Shown: positions 17,448 through 24,936 of the stretch, one piece after another
Position numbering within the stretch: the first letter of the stretch is position 1
Layout of the letters: each line of letters opens with the position of its first letter
Origin: Sneathiella aquimaris
GTDB taxonomy: Bacteria; Pseudomonadota; Alphaproteobacteria; Sneathiellales; Sneathiellaceae
NCBI RefSeq assembly: GCF_026409565.1
Contig: NZ_CP112881.1
Coordinates: forward strand, 1,907,501 to 1,971,500
Direction of reading: 5' to 3'
Length of the DNA: 64,000 bases
Notes under the pieces: generated by a model
Databases searched by the model: none
Told to the model about the DNA's origin: nothing
What the model saw: the letters and a program-made list of their open reading frames with translations, nothing else
Translations under genes and position numbers: made by a program

Positions 17448-17897
17448 GTGGAAAAAATAATAAAAAACAAAACTAGAAAGAGTGATCAGGGTATTCCAGA
17501 AGGGTTTACAGAAGTGACCGGCTTTGCTGCCTTTGCGACCAGAAATGGCCCTTATTTCGAAAAAATTGTCGACGACACCACTGTGATACGGGCGTTTCGA
17601 TCAGATGAGAGGCACTTGAACGGCGTTCACTATGTTCACGGAGGGATGTTGATGTCGTTTATGGATTCAGCGCTCGCAAGGACCGTATTTTACAGAACCG
17701 GGAAACGATGTGTCACGATTAAGATGAATTCTGAATTTTTGTCCCCCGTCCGTGAAGGGGATTGGATTGAGGCACATTGTGAACTGGTGCGGGATACCCG
17801 ATCCATAGCGTTTGTGCGGGGTATATTGAAAGTCGGGCGCCGAAAAGTCTTTATGGCAGACGCCCTTTTTCACTATATCAAGCGCGAACACGACTAA
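17448..17897 (+). CDS. PaaI/YdiI-type hotdog-fold thioesterase, GTG start
   Basis: 149 residues from a GTG at 17448, twelve bases after the DUF192 gene and probably in the same transcript. The hotdog core is visible as LNGVHYVHGGMLMSFMDSAL, followed by CVTIKMNSEFLSPVREGDWIEAHCELV. The HGG-M..FMD helix is the catalytic region of acyl-CoA thioesterases of the 4HBT family. The substrate acyl group is unknown. The first 20 residues are Lys-rich and may not all be translated. Confidence 0.83.
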   Translation: MEKIIKNKTRKSDQGIPEGFTEVTGFAAFATRNGPYFEKIVDDTTVIRAFRSDERHLNGVHYVHGGMLMSFMDSALARTVFYRTGKRCVTIKMNSEFLSPVREGDWIEAHCELVRDTRSIAFVRGILKVGRRKVFMADALFHYIKREHD

Positions 17898-17979
17898 GAA
17901 AAATCAAAAAAAATGAAAAAAAGGAAAACTTTTTCTTGCAGGGTCTGTCGCAAAGGTGTAGATCATCGCCACCGACACA

Positions 17980-18056
17980 CGGGGCATAGCACAGCCTGGT
18001 AGTGCGCTCGCTTTGGGAGCGAGAGGTCGCAAGTTCGAATCTTGCTGCCCCGACCA
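17980..18056 (+). tRNA. tRNA-Pro (anticodon TGG)
   Basis: A full cloverleaf of 77 bases including the encoded CCA. The acceptor stem pairs CGGGGCA with TGCCCCG. The anticodon stem CTCGC/GCGAG holds the loop TTTGGGA, giving anticodon TGG (reads CCA and other Pro codons). The T arm is GTTCGAATC. A rho-independent terminator follows directly. Confidence 0.96.
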
Positions 18057-18060
18057 ACAA

Positions 18061-18099
18061 AAAGCCTTTCAGGATCAACGTCTTGAAGGGCTTTTTTGT
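18061..18099 (+). terminator. Rho-independent terminator after tRNA-Pro
   Basis: Inverted arms AAAGCCTTTCA and TTGAAGGGCTTTTTT enclose a loop of about 14 bases (GGATCAACGTC region), ending in a run of six T. Placed five bases after the tRNA 3' end. Confidence 0.8.
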
Positions 18100-18263
18100 G
18101 TTTAAATCGCAGGATAAATCTGCGATTTTTTTGCAGGTGCGAAAGCCCGCTATTTACAATATGTTTCGAAATCCGCTAAAAAATAAAGGGACTGAACAAC
18201 GAACCGGCTTGGTTTGATTGTTTGACAATAAGATCAACAACAAAATTTATTTGGCAGGGTATT

Positions 18264-18455
18264 ATGCATTCAAAAACATCGCTTTTAACGATCCTTTTTC
18301 TTGGTGTTCTTACCATTGGGGTCACTCCATCCCTCTCAGTCGGTGCAAATTCTGCTATGCTTGCGGGAAATATGCAGATTCTTGAGCATGGGACAGGTTC
18401 TCCCTCCGATATTTGTCATAACGAGCGTAAATCAGGAAGTTTTGACTGCCGGTAA
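18264..18455 (+). CDS. Small putative secreted protein, unknown
   Basis: 63 residues from the ATG at 18264 (GCAGGG upstream). The N-terminus looks like a signal peptide (TSLLTILFLGVLTIGVTPSLS, then VGANSA). The mature part is about 38 residues and has two cysteines (SDICHNE and FDCR) that could pair. Not recognised. The coding status rests on the signal-like N-terminus and an RBS only. Confidence 0.4.
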   Translation: MHSKTSLLTILFLGVLTIGVTPSLSVGANSAMLAGNMQILEHGTGSPSDICHNERKSGSFDCR

Positions 18456-18600
18456 TTCGTTAATCAGGCAATATTGATGTTTTTTCGATTAAAAACGGTT
18501 TTTTGGTCGAAAAAACAGGCCATCAGGATAAACGCATCTTTTAATTGCCGTTATTTCTAAATAAATTGTAGGGGTAACATTGAATTGGGTGGGAGACACA

Positions 18601-19203
18601 ATGATCGCAATGTTTGGGAAGTTTGTTAAAGGCGTGGCAATCGGAGTTGGCCTTAGTGTCGCGGCGACCGTTGCACAGGCCGATGTCATAACCGGATTGA
18701 AACCAGCAAGCCCGCAGCCAGCTGCCTCTGCCCTGAAACCGGGGTTGGCCGTTCAATATTATGGTGCGAAACTTAACAGTATTCGGGAATTCATTGAATG
18801 GATGGAATATGACAAGGGCAAAGCCGGTCCGCCAATCCCTCAATTGAACTATCAGGTGGGCCAGGGGCCTGTCCTCACGGCAACTGCGACTGATATGGTT
18901 GGCGCCGATATTACAGGCTTTATCAATTTCGAAAGGTCTGGGCCTTATACCTTTATGGTACATTCCAATGACGGTGTTCGTCTGACCATCGGGGATAAAA
19001 TGATTTACGAGGACCCCGAGGTCCATGCAGATCGTTTTTCTGATGAAATAACGCTTGAGATTTCTGAGCCAGGCTGGTATCCGGTGCGTGTTCTTTATTT
19101 TGAAAAGAAAAACACGTCCACATTGGAACTCTACTGGGATCCTCCGGGACCGGAAGAAGTTGATTATGTGCCAACAAAGGCATTTGCGCATATTGGGAAA
19201 TGA
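18601..19203 (+). CDS. Exported PA14-domain protein
   Basis: 200 residues from the ATG at 18601, which has GGGAG six bases upstream; a TTG seven codons earlier is less likely. Signal peptide at about 5-28 (VKGVAIGVGLSVAATVAQA). After a Pro/Ala-rich stretch the protein has a PA14 fold: GLAVQYYGAKLNS at its start, ITGFINFERSGPYTFMVHSN, DGVRLTIGDKMIYED, PGWYPVRVLYFEKKNTSTLE and LYWDPPGPEE at the end. PA14 domains usually bind carbohydrate in the envelope or outside the cell. Six bases separate it from the next gene. Confidence 0.8.
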   Translation: MIAMFGKFVKGVAIGVGLSVAATVAQADVITGLKPASPQPAASALKPGLAVQYYGAKLNSIREFIEWMEYDKGKAGPPIPQLNYQVGQGPVLTATATDMVGADITGFINFERSGPYTFMVHSNDGVRLTIGDKMIYEDPEVHADRFSDEITLEISEPGWYPVRVLYFEKKNTSTLELYWDPPGPEEVDYVPTKAFAHIGK

Positions 19204-19209
19204 TGTGAC

Positions 19210-19512
19210 ATGAGTCTGAAAGCTAGAATCTATCGACCAGCTAAGAATGCAATGCAGTCTGGTCGCCGCAATATGAAAAAGTGGCGTCTTGATTACACGC
19301 CTGTTTCTGCGCGTCAAAGTGATCCCTTGATGGGGTGGACTGGGTCAGATGATATGGCCTCTCAAGTCAGTCTGAAATTTGATAGCAAAGAAAGCGCCAT
19401 TGCATATTGTGAAGAAAACGGGATCGAATACACGGTGTTTGAACCCAAAGAACGCAAGCTGAATATCAAAACCTATGCGGATAATTTTTCTTTTAGCCGT
19501 GTTCGCGGCTGA
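19210..19512 (+). CDS. NDUFS4-like accessory subunit of NADH dehydrogenase (ETC complex I subunit)
   Basis: 100 residues matching the ETC_C1_NDUFA4/NDUFS4 family: ARIYRPAKNAMQSGRRN at the start, the central WRLDYTP, DPLMGWTGSDDM, and the C-terminal KSYADNFSF-type motif (here KTYADNFSFSRVRG). This accessory subunit of complex I is shared by mitochondria and alphaproteobacteria and supports that phylogenetic placement. It is encoded away from the nuo genes, as is usual, and just upstream of tRNA-Arg. Confidence 0.92.
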   Translation: MSLKARIYRPAKNAMQSGRRNMKKWRLDYTPVSARQSDPLMGWTGSDDMASQVSLKFDSKESAIAYCEENGIEYTVFEPKERKLNIKTYADNFSFSRVRG

Positions 19513-19533
19513 ATTTAGCCTTTAGAAATTCCA

Positions 19534-19610
19534 GGCCCCATAGCTCAGCTGGATAGAGCAACAGACTTCTAATCTGTAGGTCGCACGTTCGAATCGTGCT
19601 GGGGTCGCCA
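19534..19610 (+). tRNA. tRNA-Arg (anticodon TCT)
   Basis: 77 bases including the encoded CCA. Acceptor arms GGCCCCA and TGGGGTC pair with one G-T wobble. Anticodon stem ACAGA/TCTGT with loop CTTCTAA gives TCT, reading AGA. The T loop is GTTCGAATC. Its 3' end faces an integrase remnant 55 bases away, a common arrangement for an island attachment site. Confidence 0.96.
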
Positions 19611-19664
19611 ATTATTGCAAAGGGTTAGCGAGATTTAAGGAAGTCTTGCTAACCCTGTTTTCCA

Positions 19665-20190
19665 TTAAAATTTTCCATCTTTGTTGCTCCGTTGTTCCCA
19701 TTTTAGAATGGCAGCGTCGGCATTTACCCGCTTGTTTGCCTCTTCCGTATAGACCCTGATGCTCGCATCAGATGCATGTCCGATGATGGCCTTTATCTCC
19801 GCTGGCGTGCATCCTGCCTCGGCCAATCTCGTAGCAACGGTTGTGCGCAATCCGTGAATGGTTAGACCTTTCCCGACAAGCCCTTTTTTCAGCGGCTTAT
19901 CTTTTGTCTTGTCAAAGTTCGTGTTCAGTCCACCTGGCGTTAAAGACATGACTTTTTTGCCGGTTACGATGGCGAGCGCCTTTTTCTTTGCTCCATCAAG
20001 GATAGGTTTAAAATCTCTGTGAATCGGAACCCACGCCGGGTCACCGGTTTTCTGCTGGTCGATATTGATGTGACGGCCATTATATGCGCCTCAAAGCATG
20101 GCAGCCAACTCTGACCTTCTAACACTGCAATATCCAGCTAGCGTAACAGCAAGCCTTGGATCCATCAGGCATAGGGGCACGACCACACTT
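19665..20190 (-). pseudogene. Decayed tyrosine-recombinase (integrase) C-terminal fragment
   Basis: The intact 3' part translates to an integrase C-terminus with the HxxR motif (THGLRTTVATRLAEAG), the GHAS box and the presumed nucleophile Tyr in RVYTEEANKR. Further upstream on the same frame, QQKTGDPAWVPIHRDFKP and the catalytic-Arg region VRRSELAAML can be read, but a TGA stands where the family has a residue between AAML and GAYNG. Upstream of about 20200 stops appear and the N-terminal half is missing. It is a dead gene beside tRNA-Arg. Confidence 0.82.
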
Positions 20191-20730
20191 GCTGGCCATA
20201 TTTTAAATACTCGTTTTCAAGGCTGCATGCAGAATAGGTTTGGCGTTTTAAGGGACCGGATGCCTGCAAAGGATAACGGTTTTCCTTTTAACGAAATTGA
20301 ATGCAGGAAAAAGATTTTTGGGTTTCCTTTGATATTAAGTAGCGGACTTCGTTCTTTCTGTCTGAGGGAAGCTTAAGTCCGTTCTTTATCAAAGTAGGCG
20401 GTCTGGGCGATACAATAGGATTGGATACGGCGGGAAGGTGATGGTCTTCTGACCCTATATCGATCCGATGCCATGGTTCGGTGACACTTGAGAAACCCCC
20501 ACAATTTATCCAAAAAACGTTGCTCTTCTTTGGACGGGTTAATTTTGTTCCATATAAGACGGTCGGACACTGGATTATTGGGTTTTAATCCTGCCTTAAG
20601 CGTGTGACTAAATCGCCGAAATCAAAAGAGTTGTAGAAGCCTCTTTCGTTTACCAAAAAATTTTTCATGAGGCCTTTGGGTACGTAATCCGCCTTTATTC
20701 GGCGGATAAACAACATTATAGAATTGTGCT
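20191..20730. other. Non-coding or decayed region downstream of the FkbM gene
   Basis: 540 bases with only short open frames (for example 20373-20570 minus) that show no family resemblance and no RBS. A short perfect inverted repeat (ATCCGCC at 20687-20693, GGCGGAT at 20701-20707) lies 24 bases after the FkbM stop, without a T-run. The stretch probably holds remains of the element that carried the integrase. Confidence 0.45.
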
Positions 20731-21519
20731 TTATTTTGGCAAAAAGATGAAATTGAACAGGTAGTCGCCGCGGTTATCCACATGGTTCCCTTTGTAGTGG
20801 GGGGTGAATTTGGTCAATACATCGCCGTCGAGAAAAAAGCCTTCATAACCATAGCTTTCCACCTCATTCACCAGATCATTTAGTGTCCGCTTGGTATGCA
20901 ACTCCTCCATCTCGATGATCAGGATGGGGTGGCAACGGGCGAGGGTTTCTTTCGCTCCCTCAAGAACGGACATTTCAAACCCTTCCACATCGATTTTAAT
21001 AAAGCCGATATTTTCGAATTCATAGTCGTCCAGTTTACGGGTTTCGACATTGATTTCCTGATGGTCCTTTTCGGCAATGACGGTAGAGAGCGAAGCCCCC
21101 TGATTGGAGTAGCTGCCATTGGACCGCTTCGGGATATACATTTTGCTGGTGCCCGTTTCGTTGGACAACGCGACGGGATGGGTTTCAACGTTATCAGGGG
21201 CACAATGCGCCAGAACTGCGTACATTTTCGGGTTGGGTTCGAACGCATGAACTTTTGGACAAAGTTTGGATAGTTGAAAGCTCCATACCCCTTTATTAGC
21301 ACCGATATCCAAAGCAATACTATTTTGACGAACCAGAAATGGTAGCATCGCAATTTCTTTTTCACCGCGCCGCAATTCCTTCCATGTTTTATATCTGATA
21401 TAAAGTGAGGCAGGTACAAGCCATTTCTTCAATTGTTCTTCGAAGGAAAGAGGCGGTGTCCAAATTTCTGTATTGTTGGTCATATAATTTTCGCTTGTAG
21501 GAAAGTTGGTGGGGATCAT
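20731..21519 (-). CDS. FkbM-family methyltransferase
   Basis: 262 residues. SAM-binding motif I is ALDIGANKGVWSFQLSKL; the acidic ribose-binding residue follows in VHAFEPNPKMY; the FkbM signature GFIKIDVEGFEMSVLEGA and PILIIEMEE are present. FkbM enzymes O-methylate sugars, lipids or polyketides. There is no glycosyltransferase cluster around it, so the substrate is open. The start is uncertain: the ATG at 21519 has an RBS that is too close, and the ATG at 21483 has only a weak one. Confidence 0.85.
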   Translation of the reverse strand: MIPTNFPTSENYMTNNTEIWTPPLSFEEQLKKWLVPASLYIRYKTWKELRRGEKEIAMLPFLVRQNSIALDIGANKGVWSFQLSKLCPKVHAFEPNPKMYAVLAHCAPDNVETHPVALSNETGTSKMYIPKRSNGSYSNQGASLSTVIAEKDHQEINVETRKLDDYEFENIGFIKIDVEGFEMSVLEGAKETLARCHPILIIEMEELHTKRTLNDLVNEVESYGYEGFFLDGDVLTKFTPHYKGNHVDNRGDYLFNFIFLPK

Positions 21520-21634
21520 ACCCTACAATGACGGCAAGAAGTACCTGAAATTAATGATTTCTTCTGTTGTCTGTATTCAAGCGCTTGCAAGCCTTTCATA
21601 ACAAGATTGTCCTTTGTAAAAAAGGGGAAACCCA

Positions 21635-22369
21635 ATGACAGAACAGCCTGGTACAATGTTCGATTACTTCAAAGTAATCGTCGAGAATTTTTCGATTTGG
21701 CCGTTATTGGCCATTGCAGCCCTTATCTGGATAGGGCGACATCCAGAGTTTCTGGAACGCCTTAGTCGTTTTAAACTAGGCGGTTTGGAGGTGGAACTGG
21801 AAAAACTGCAAAATGAAGTCCGGGAAAGTCGGGAAGAAATTGCGGTTTTGGAAAATGAACTCTCCCAACAGGAGAAACGGGTTAGGGCGATCCTCAATAA
21901 TTTCGACGAACATGTCCCGGTCCCCGAACTTGAAGAGACACGGCAGGCCTTAAAAGCCGAGGCTCGAAATCTGGACGATATGGATGTCGTCAAGCACTGG
22001 CTGAGAGACGGGGCGACATCTGCCGAAATTTATGCCGCTGCGGTGGCGCTGCGTGAAAGGCCAATGCCTTCGTTATTTCCAGATACGATCAATTGCCTGA
22101 AACGATTGGCGGAGGATGACAATTTACTGGGGGTCCGACTGCATTTTGTTTGGACGCTGACCAGTGCCGTGCATAAAATCCTGATTACAGATATGAAACA
22201 TTCCGCAGAATCTTCGATTTCTAAAAAACACCTGAACGACGCGAAGGAAATCCTGCTGGTCCTTGAGAAAAACCCACGCGTTCAGGAAGATCGGCCAGAT
22301 GCACCCAAAGCGGGGATTCGGGGTCCTTTGGGACATGCGCTGACCTGGATCGAAAAGGGACTCAAATAG
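21635..22369 (+). CDS. Membrane-anchored coiled-coil protein, unknown
   Basis: 244 residues, with GGGGAAA just before the ATG. One N-terminal membrane segment (IWPLLAIAALIWIG, about 22-36), then a strongly heptad-like, charged helix at about 45-90 (LEVELEKLQNEVRESREEI, LENELSQQEKRVRAIL). The C-terminal 150 residues are helical and contain WLRDGATSAEIYAAAVALRE. Not recognised. The layout suggests an inner-membrane anchor with a cytoplasmic oligomerising arm. It converges on the Cys-motif gene with a 9-base gap. Confidence 0.65.
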   Translation: MTEQPGTMFDYFKVIVENFSIWPLLAIAALIWIGRHPEFLERLSRFKLGGLEVELEKLQNEVRESREEIAVLENELSQQEKRVRAILNNFDEHVPVPELEETRQALKAEARNLDDMDVVKHWLRDGATSAEIYAAAVALRERPMPSLFPDTINCLKRLAEDDNLLGVRLHFVWTLTSAVHKILITDMKHSAESSISKKHLNDAKEILLVLEKNPRVQEDRPDAPKAGIRGPLGHALTWIEKGLK

Positions 22370-22378
22370 ACCAACCGG

Positions 22379-22903
22379 TTAATGAAAGATCGGGTTTGCC
22401 GAATATGCTGCCCGGGTGTCTTCTGAACGGTTGCTGGCCTTTGCAAAATTCTTACGCACGACTTCAAGTGCTTGTTTTCGAATTGGCAGCCAATGCGCGG
22501 CAGCTGCGAGTGCCGCGGACCATTGACGTATAACGGGAAGGGCAAGACGGGTGCTTGTTGGCTCTAAAAAGGAAGAGAGGAGTGGGGCGATCTCGTATTT
22601 CTTGCCAACTTGCGCCAATCCCAATGATTGCAATATGCGCCATTCATCAGCGGAAATACCCTCGCAGCATAGGCAGCGAATATCGACGGTGCGACAATTT
22701 CCGGTAATGAGAAGGGTCATGAAATTATCCAGACTGATCATACCATCCTCAACTTTTGCAAGGCGATAGGCATCCTTCAGAATGTTGGAAGCAGGGTCTT
22801 GTTCCCGATACCTGTCCGCCCAATACCGGACACTCCAAAGGGTAAGTTGCTCGGCAAAGCAGAGGGAATTCAGGGAATTTGGAAGGTCAGTTTCGCGTTG
22901 CAT
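22379..22903 (-). CDS. Unknown protein with a Cys-x-Cys-Cys motif under a strong Fur-type site
   Basis: 174 residues, soluble. Helical N-terminus (LCFAEQLTLWSVRYWADRYRE), then NCRTVDIRCLCCEGISADE with four cysteines in about 16 residues, then ADEWRILQSLGLAQ and a final Ala/Arg-rich helical part. No family recognised. A tandem GATAAT array matching 17 of 19 bases of the classical Fur consensus lies 40-75 bases upstream of the start, and two bacterioferritin genes are next in the same direction. An iron-linked role is inferred from this context only. Confidence 0.65.
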   Translation of the reverse strand: MQRETDLPNSLNSLCFAEQLTLWSVRYWADRYREQDPASNILKDAYRLAKVEDGMISLDNFMTLLITGNCRTVDIRCLCCEGISADEWRILQSLGLAQVGKKYEIAPLLSSFLEPTSTRLALPVIRQWSAALAAAAHWLPIRKQALEVVRKNFAKASNRSEDTRAAYSANPIFH

Positions 22904-22944
22904 GACAAGCCCGTTGATAAAGTCAGATGATTATAGCTTCGAGT

Positions 22945-22980
22945 GATAATTTAATGATAATGATAATGATAATCATTCGC
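22945..22980 (-). promoter_or_regulatory. Fur-box array upstream of the Cys-motif gene
   Basis: Three contiguous GATAAT hexamers (22956-22973) followed by CATT, with a fourth GATAAT at 22945-22950. The stretch 22962-22980 agrees with the classical 19-base Fur consensus at 17 positions. Overlapping hexamers allow more than one Fur dimer to bind. It lies between the end of the bfr pair and the start at 22903, so it most likely controls that gene. Confidence 0.8.
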
Positions 22981-23106
22981 AAATAAGTCAAGCCATTATC
23001 TGTCTTTCAAATACATGCGGCCTTAACGGGGGTGTCGATCAGGGAATAACCACGGGCCAGTTCACTAACAGCTGGGTGCCCAAAGGCTTTGAAGAAAAAG
23101 AGCCTG

Positions 23107-23158
23107 AAAGCCGGAGGTGGCCGCATTCGCGCAAGCGGGAAAGGGCGGCACCGGCTTT
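23107..23158 (-). terminator. Possible terminator after the bacterioferritin pair
   Basis: Outer arms AAAGCCGG (23107-23114) and CCGGCTTT (23151-23158) are perfect complements with a long GC-rich interior that can pair in part (GGTGGCC, GGCGGCACC). On the minus strand the hairpin is followed by a T-rich CTCTTTTTCTTC. It lies 12 bases after the stop of the second bfr gene. Confidence 0.4.
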
Positions 23159-23169
23159 TGGAGAGCTTA

Positions 23170-23649
23170 TCAGGTGTTGGAAGACGCCTTGGACTGGATG
23201 TAGTTTTCCAATCCCATTTTTTCGATCAGGCCCAATTGCTTTTCAAGCCAATAGGTGTGATCTTCTTCCGTATCTTCCAGAAGGCTGACTAGAATTTCAC
23301 GGGATTGATAGTCCTGCTCTTCTTCACAAATCCTGATGGCTTTTTTCAAGGCTGCAACCACTGACAATTCAGACTTCAAATCATTTTGAAGCATGGTTGG
23401 AACATCTGTTCCGATCAATAATGGATCGCGGGCGCCTACTTGCGGAACACCTTCCAAAAAAAGGATCCGTTCGATCAGTTTCTTGGCGTGTTCAAGTTCT
23501 TCTTCAAACTCGTGGTGCAGACGTTCATACAGGTCGCCCAGACCCCAGTCGTTATACATTTCAGAATGGACAAAATATTGGTCCGCGGCGGTCAGTTCTC
23601 CTTTTAACAACTCATTGAGCTGGTCGAGAACCTTTTTGCTTCCTTTCAT
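23170..23649 (-). CDS. bfr: Bacterioferritin subunit with ferroxidase centre but no haem-ligand Met
   Basis: 159 residues, full-length four-helix bacterioferritin. By E. coli numbering the ferroxidase residues E18, E51, H54 and E94 are present, and an ExxH pair (E128/H131, after a one-residue insertion) replaces E127/H130. Position 52, the Met that ligates haem, is Leu (EEELEHAK). The protein should oxidise Fe(II) but not bind haem by itself. It lies 11 bases after a second bfr gene with the reverse set of changes, so the two probably assemble into one mixed 24-mer shell. Confidence 0.92.
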   Translation of the reverse strand: MKGSKKVLDQLNELLKGELTAADQYFVHSEMYNDWGLGDLYERLHHEFEEELEHAKKLIERILFLEGVPQVGARDPLLIGTDVPTMLQNDLKSELSVVAALKKAIRICEEEQDYQSREILVSLLEDTEEDHTYWLEKQLGLIEKMGLENYIQSKASSNT

Positions 23650-23660
23650 TTGTCTACTCC

Positions 23661-24128
23661 TCAGGATGCTTGAGTTTGAATGTAATTTTGAAGGCCCATG
23701 GTTTTTATCAAGCCAAGTTGAATATCAAGCCAGTCCATATGCGCTTCCTGCTTGGTCTGGATTTCTTCCAGCATGTCTCTGGTTACATAATCCTGGCATG
23801 TTTCACACAGAGCGATTGTGGCCTTTTGCGCTTCATGCGCGCGGGTGTCCATTTTCAGATCGCTGGAGAGGATTTCGCCGACGTCTTCACCGATCATAAG
23901 CTTTCCCAGATCCTGTAAATTGGGTAATCCTTCCAGAAACAGAATTCGTTTTATGACCTTGTCGGCCATCTTCATTTTCACGATCGACTCTTTGTATTCT
24001 GCTTCCTCCAGCTCTTCCAATCCCCAATCTCCCAGCATCCGAGAATGCAAGAAGTACTGATTTATTGCAGTCAGTTCATTCTTTAAAACAAGATTCAACT
24101 GCCGAATAACTTTCATATCGCCCTTCAT
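23661..24128 (-). CDS. bfr: Bacterioferritin subunit with haem-ligand Met but a lost ferroxidase centre
   Basis: 155 residues. M52, the haem ligand, is present ([10 protein letters not shown]), but the di-iron residues are changed: E51 to Lys, H54 to Met, E94 to Asp and E127 to Gln; only E18 and H130 remain. The fold-defining parts ([32 protein letters not shown]) are normal. Known two-gene systems in Neisseria and Magnetospirillum pair a haem-type and a ferroxidase-type subunit in the same way. First gene of the pair, with GGGAGG before the ATG. Confidence 0.92.
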   Translation of the reverse strand: MKGDMKVIRQLNLVLKNELTAINQYFLHSRMLGDWGLEELEEAEYKESIVKMKMADKVIKRILFLEGLPNLQDLGKLMIGEDVGEILSSDLKMDTRAHEAQKATIALCETCQDYVTRDMLEEIQTKQEAHMDWLDIQLGLIKTMGLQNYIQTQAS

Positions 24129-24148
24129 TAGTGCCTCCCAAACAGTCT

Positions 24149-24192
24149 GGATTTTACTTTAGGTTTTTTTGCATTTAAAGTAAATAAAATCC
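24149..24192. repeat. Imperfect inverted repeat in the leader of the bacterioferritin operon
   Basis: Arms GGATTTTACTTTA (24149-24161) and TAAAGTAAATAAAATCC (24176-24192) pair over 13 bases, with a four-base bulge in the second arm, around a T-rich loop. It starts 20 bases upstream of the first bfr ATG. It could be an operator for an iron regulator or an RNA stem in the 5' leader. It does not match the Fur consensus. Confidence 0.45.
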
Positions 24193-24936
24193 TTTAAAAA
24201 CAACATGTTGATAGTGGTTTTGAGAAGCATTAGTAAGATTGCACATGCCCCGTGTTTCGCCTGATTTATTCAGTGTTTCGCTGTTTTCCAAGTTATAGTC
24301 GGTCTTCAGGGTAGAGGGTACCCGGAATGTGGCGGGGGAAGAATTTAAACAGTTGTTTTCTATATTCATGTGGCGGAATGCAGGCTGCAAATTTGACCAC
24401 TGGTTATACTGTTTTGTTGGAGCCGATATCGGACAGGGAATTCTGCACTTAAAAAGGCTGGTTGCTGTGACGGCGACCCTTGCTTCAAATCCGAACCGAT
24501 ACAAAAAAGCAGATCAGTTTCCGAATGGTCCGCCCTTGTTTTAAAGACAGCGTCGGGTGGATACGATTTAGGCAACAAAAGGTTCTTTGTGCCAAATCAA
24601 TGAAGAAAAGAGAAAATTTATCAGAATTGGCCGAAGATTTCTTTTTATATAACCGGTATGATTTCAGCGTTTACGGCTTGACGCAGGGTTTGCTTTAAAA
24701 AATTTGATTCCATTTTTAACGCGTGTCGCAGCTTAAGATTTGTTTTTGTACCTATAACTGCAGTCGAAATATGACAAAAAGATTATGCCGAAGGATGTGG
24801 TTTTTCACCTAAACGTATTTTCTGGCAAACTATTGTAATAAAATGATAATTTTATCCTAGATTAACTTAACATTTCTGTAATTGACTGATATTTTTTGTT
24901 CTGTTGAGGTAAAAAAATTATAAGAAAGTTCTCCTG
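24193..24936. other. AT-rich intergenic region with no supported gene
   Basis: 744 bases between the divergent bfr pair and the LuxR-type regulator. Open frames on both strands are short, overlap each other and lack RBS and family features (the longest are about 109 codons). The last 150 bases before 24937 are strongly AT-rich and should carry the promoter of the regulator. A small RNA cannot be excluded by eye. Confidence 0.5.

Noticed and set aside
17878-18078. Minus-strand open frame of 66 codons
   Set aside because: It runs through the tRNA-Pro gene and its AT-rich flank and has no RBS; a chance frame.
18541-19317. Minus-strand open frame of 258 codons opposite the PA14 gene
   Set aside because: Low-complexity mix of Arg, His and Cys without a domain; the plus strand has a signal peptide, PA14 motifs and an RBS.
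20098-20570. Two short frames (92 and 65 codons) near the integrase remnant
   Set aside because: The first is antisense to the decayed integrase; the second has no recognisable motif. Possibly debris, not genes.
22956-22977. GATAAT repeats as a possible CRISPR or microsatellite
   Set aside because: The unit is six bases without spacers and matches the Fur consensus, which explains it better.
24329-24578. Short overlapping frames on both strands in the AT-rich region
   Set aside because: No RBS, no family features and mutual overlap; treated as intergenic.
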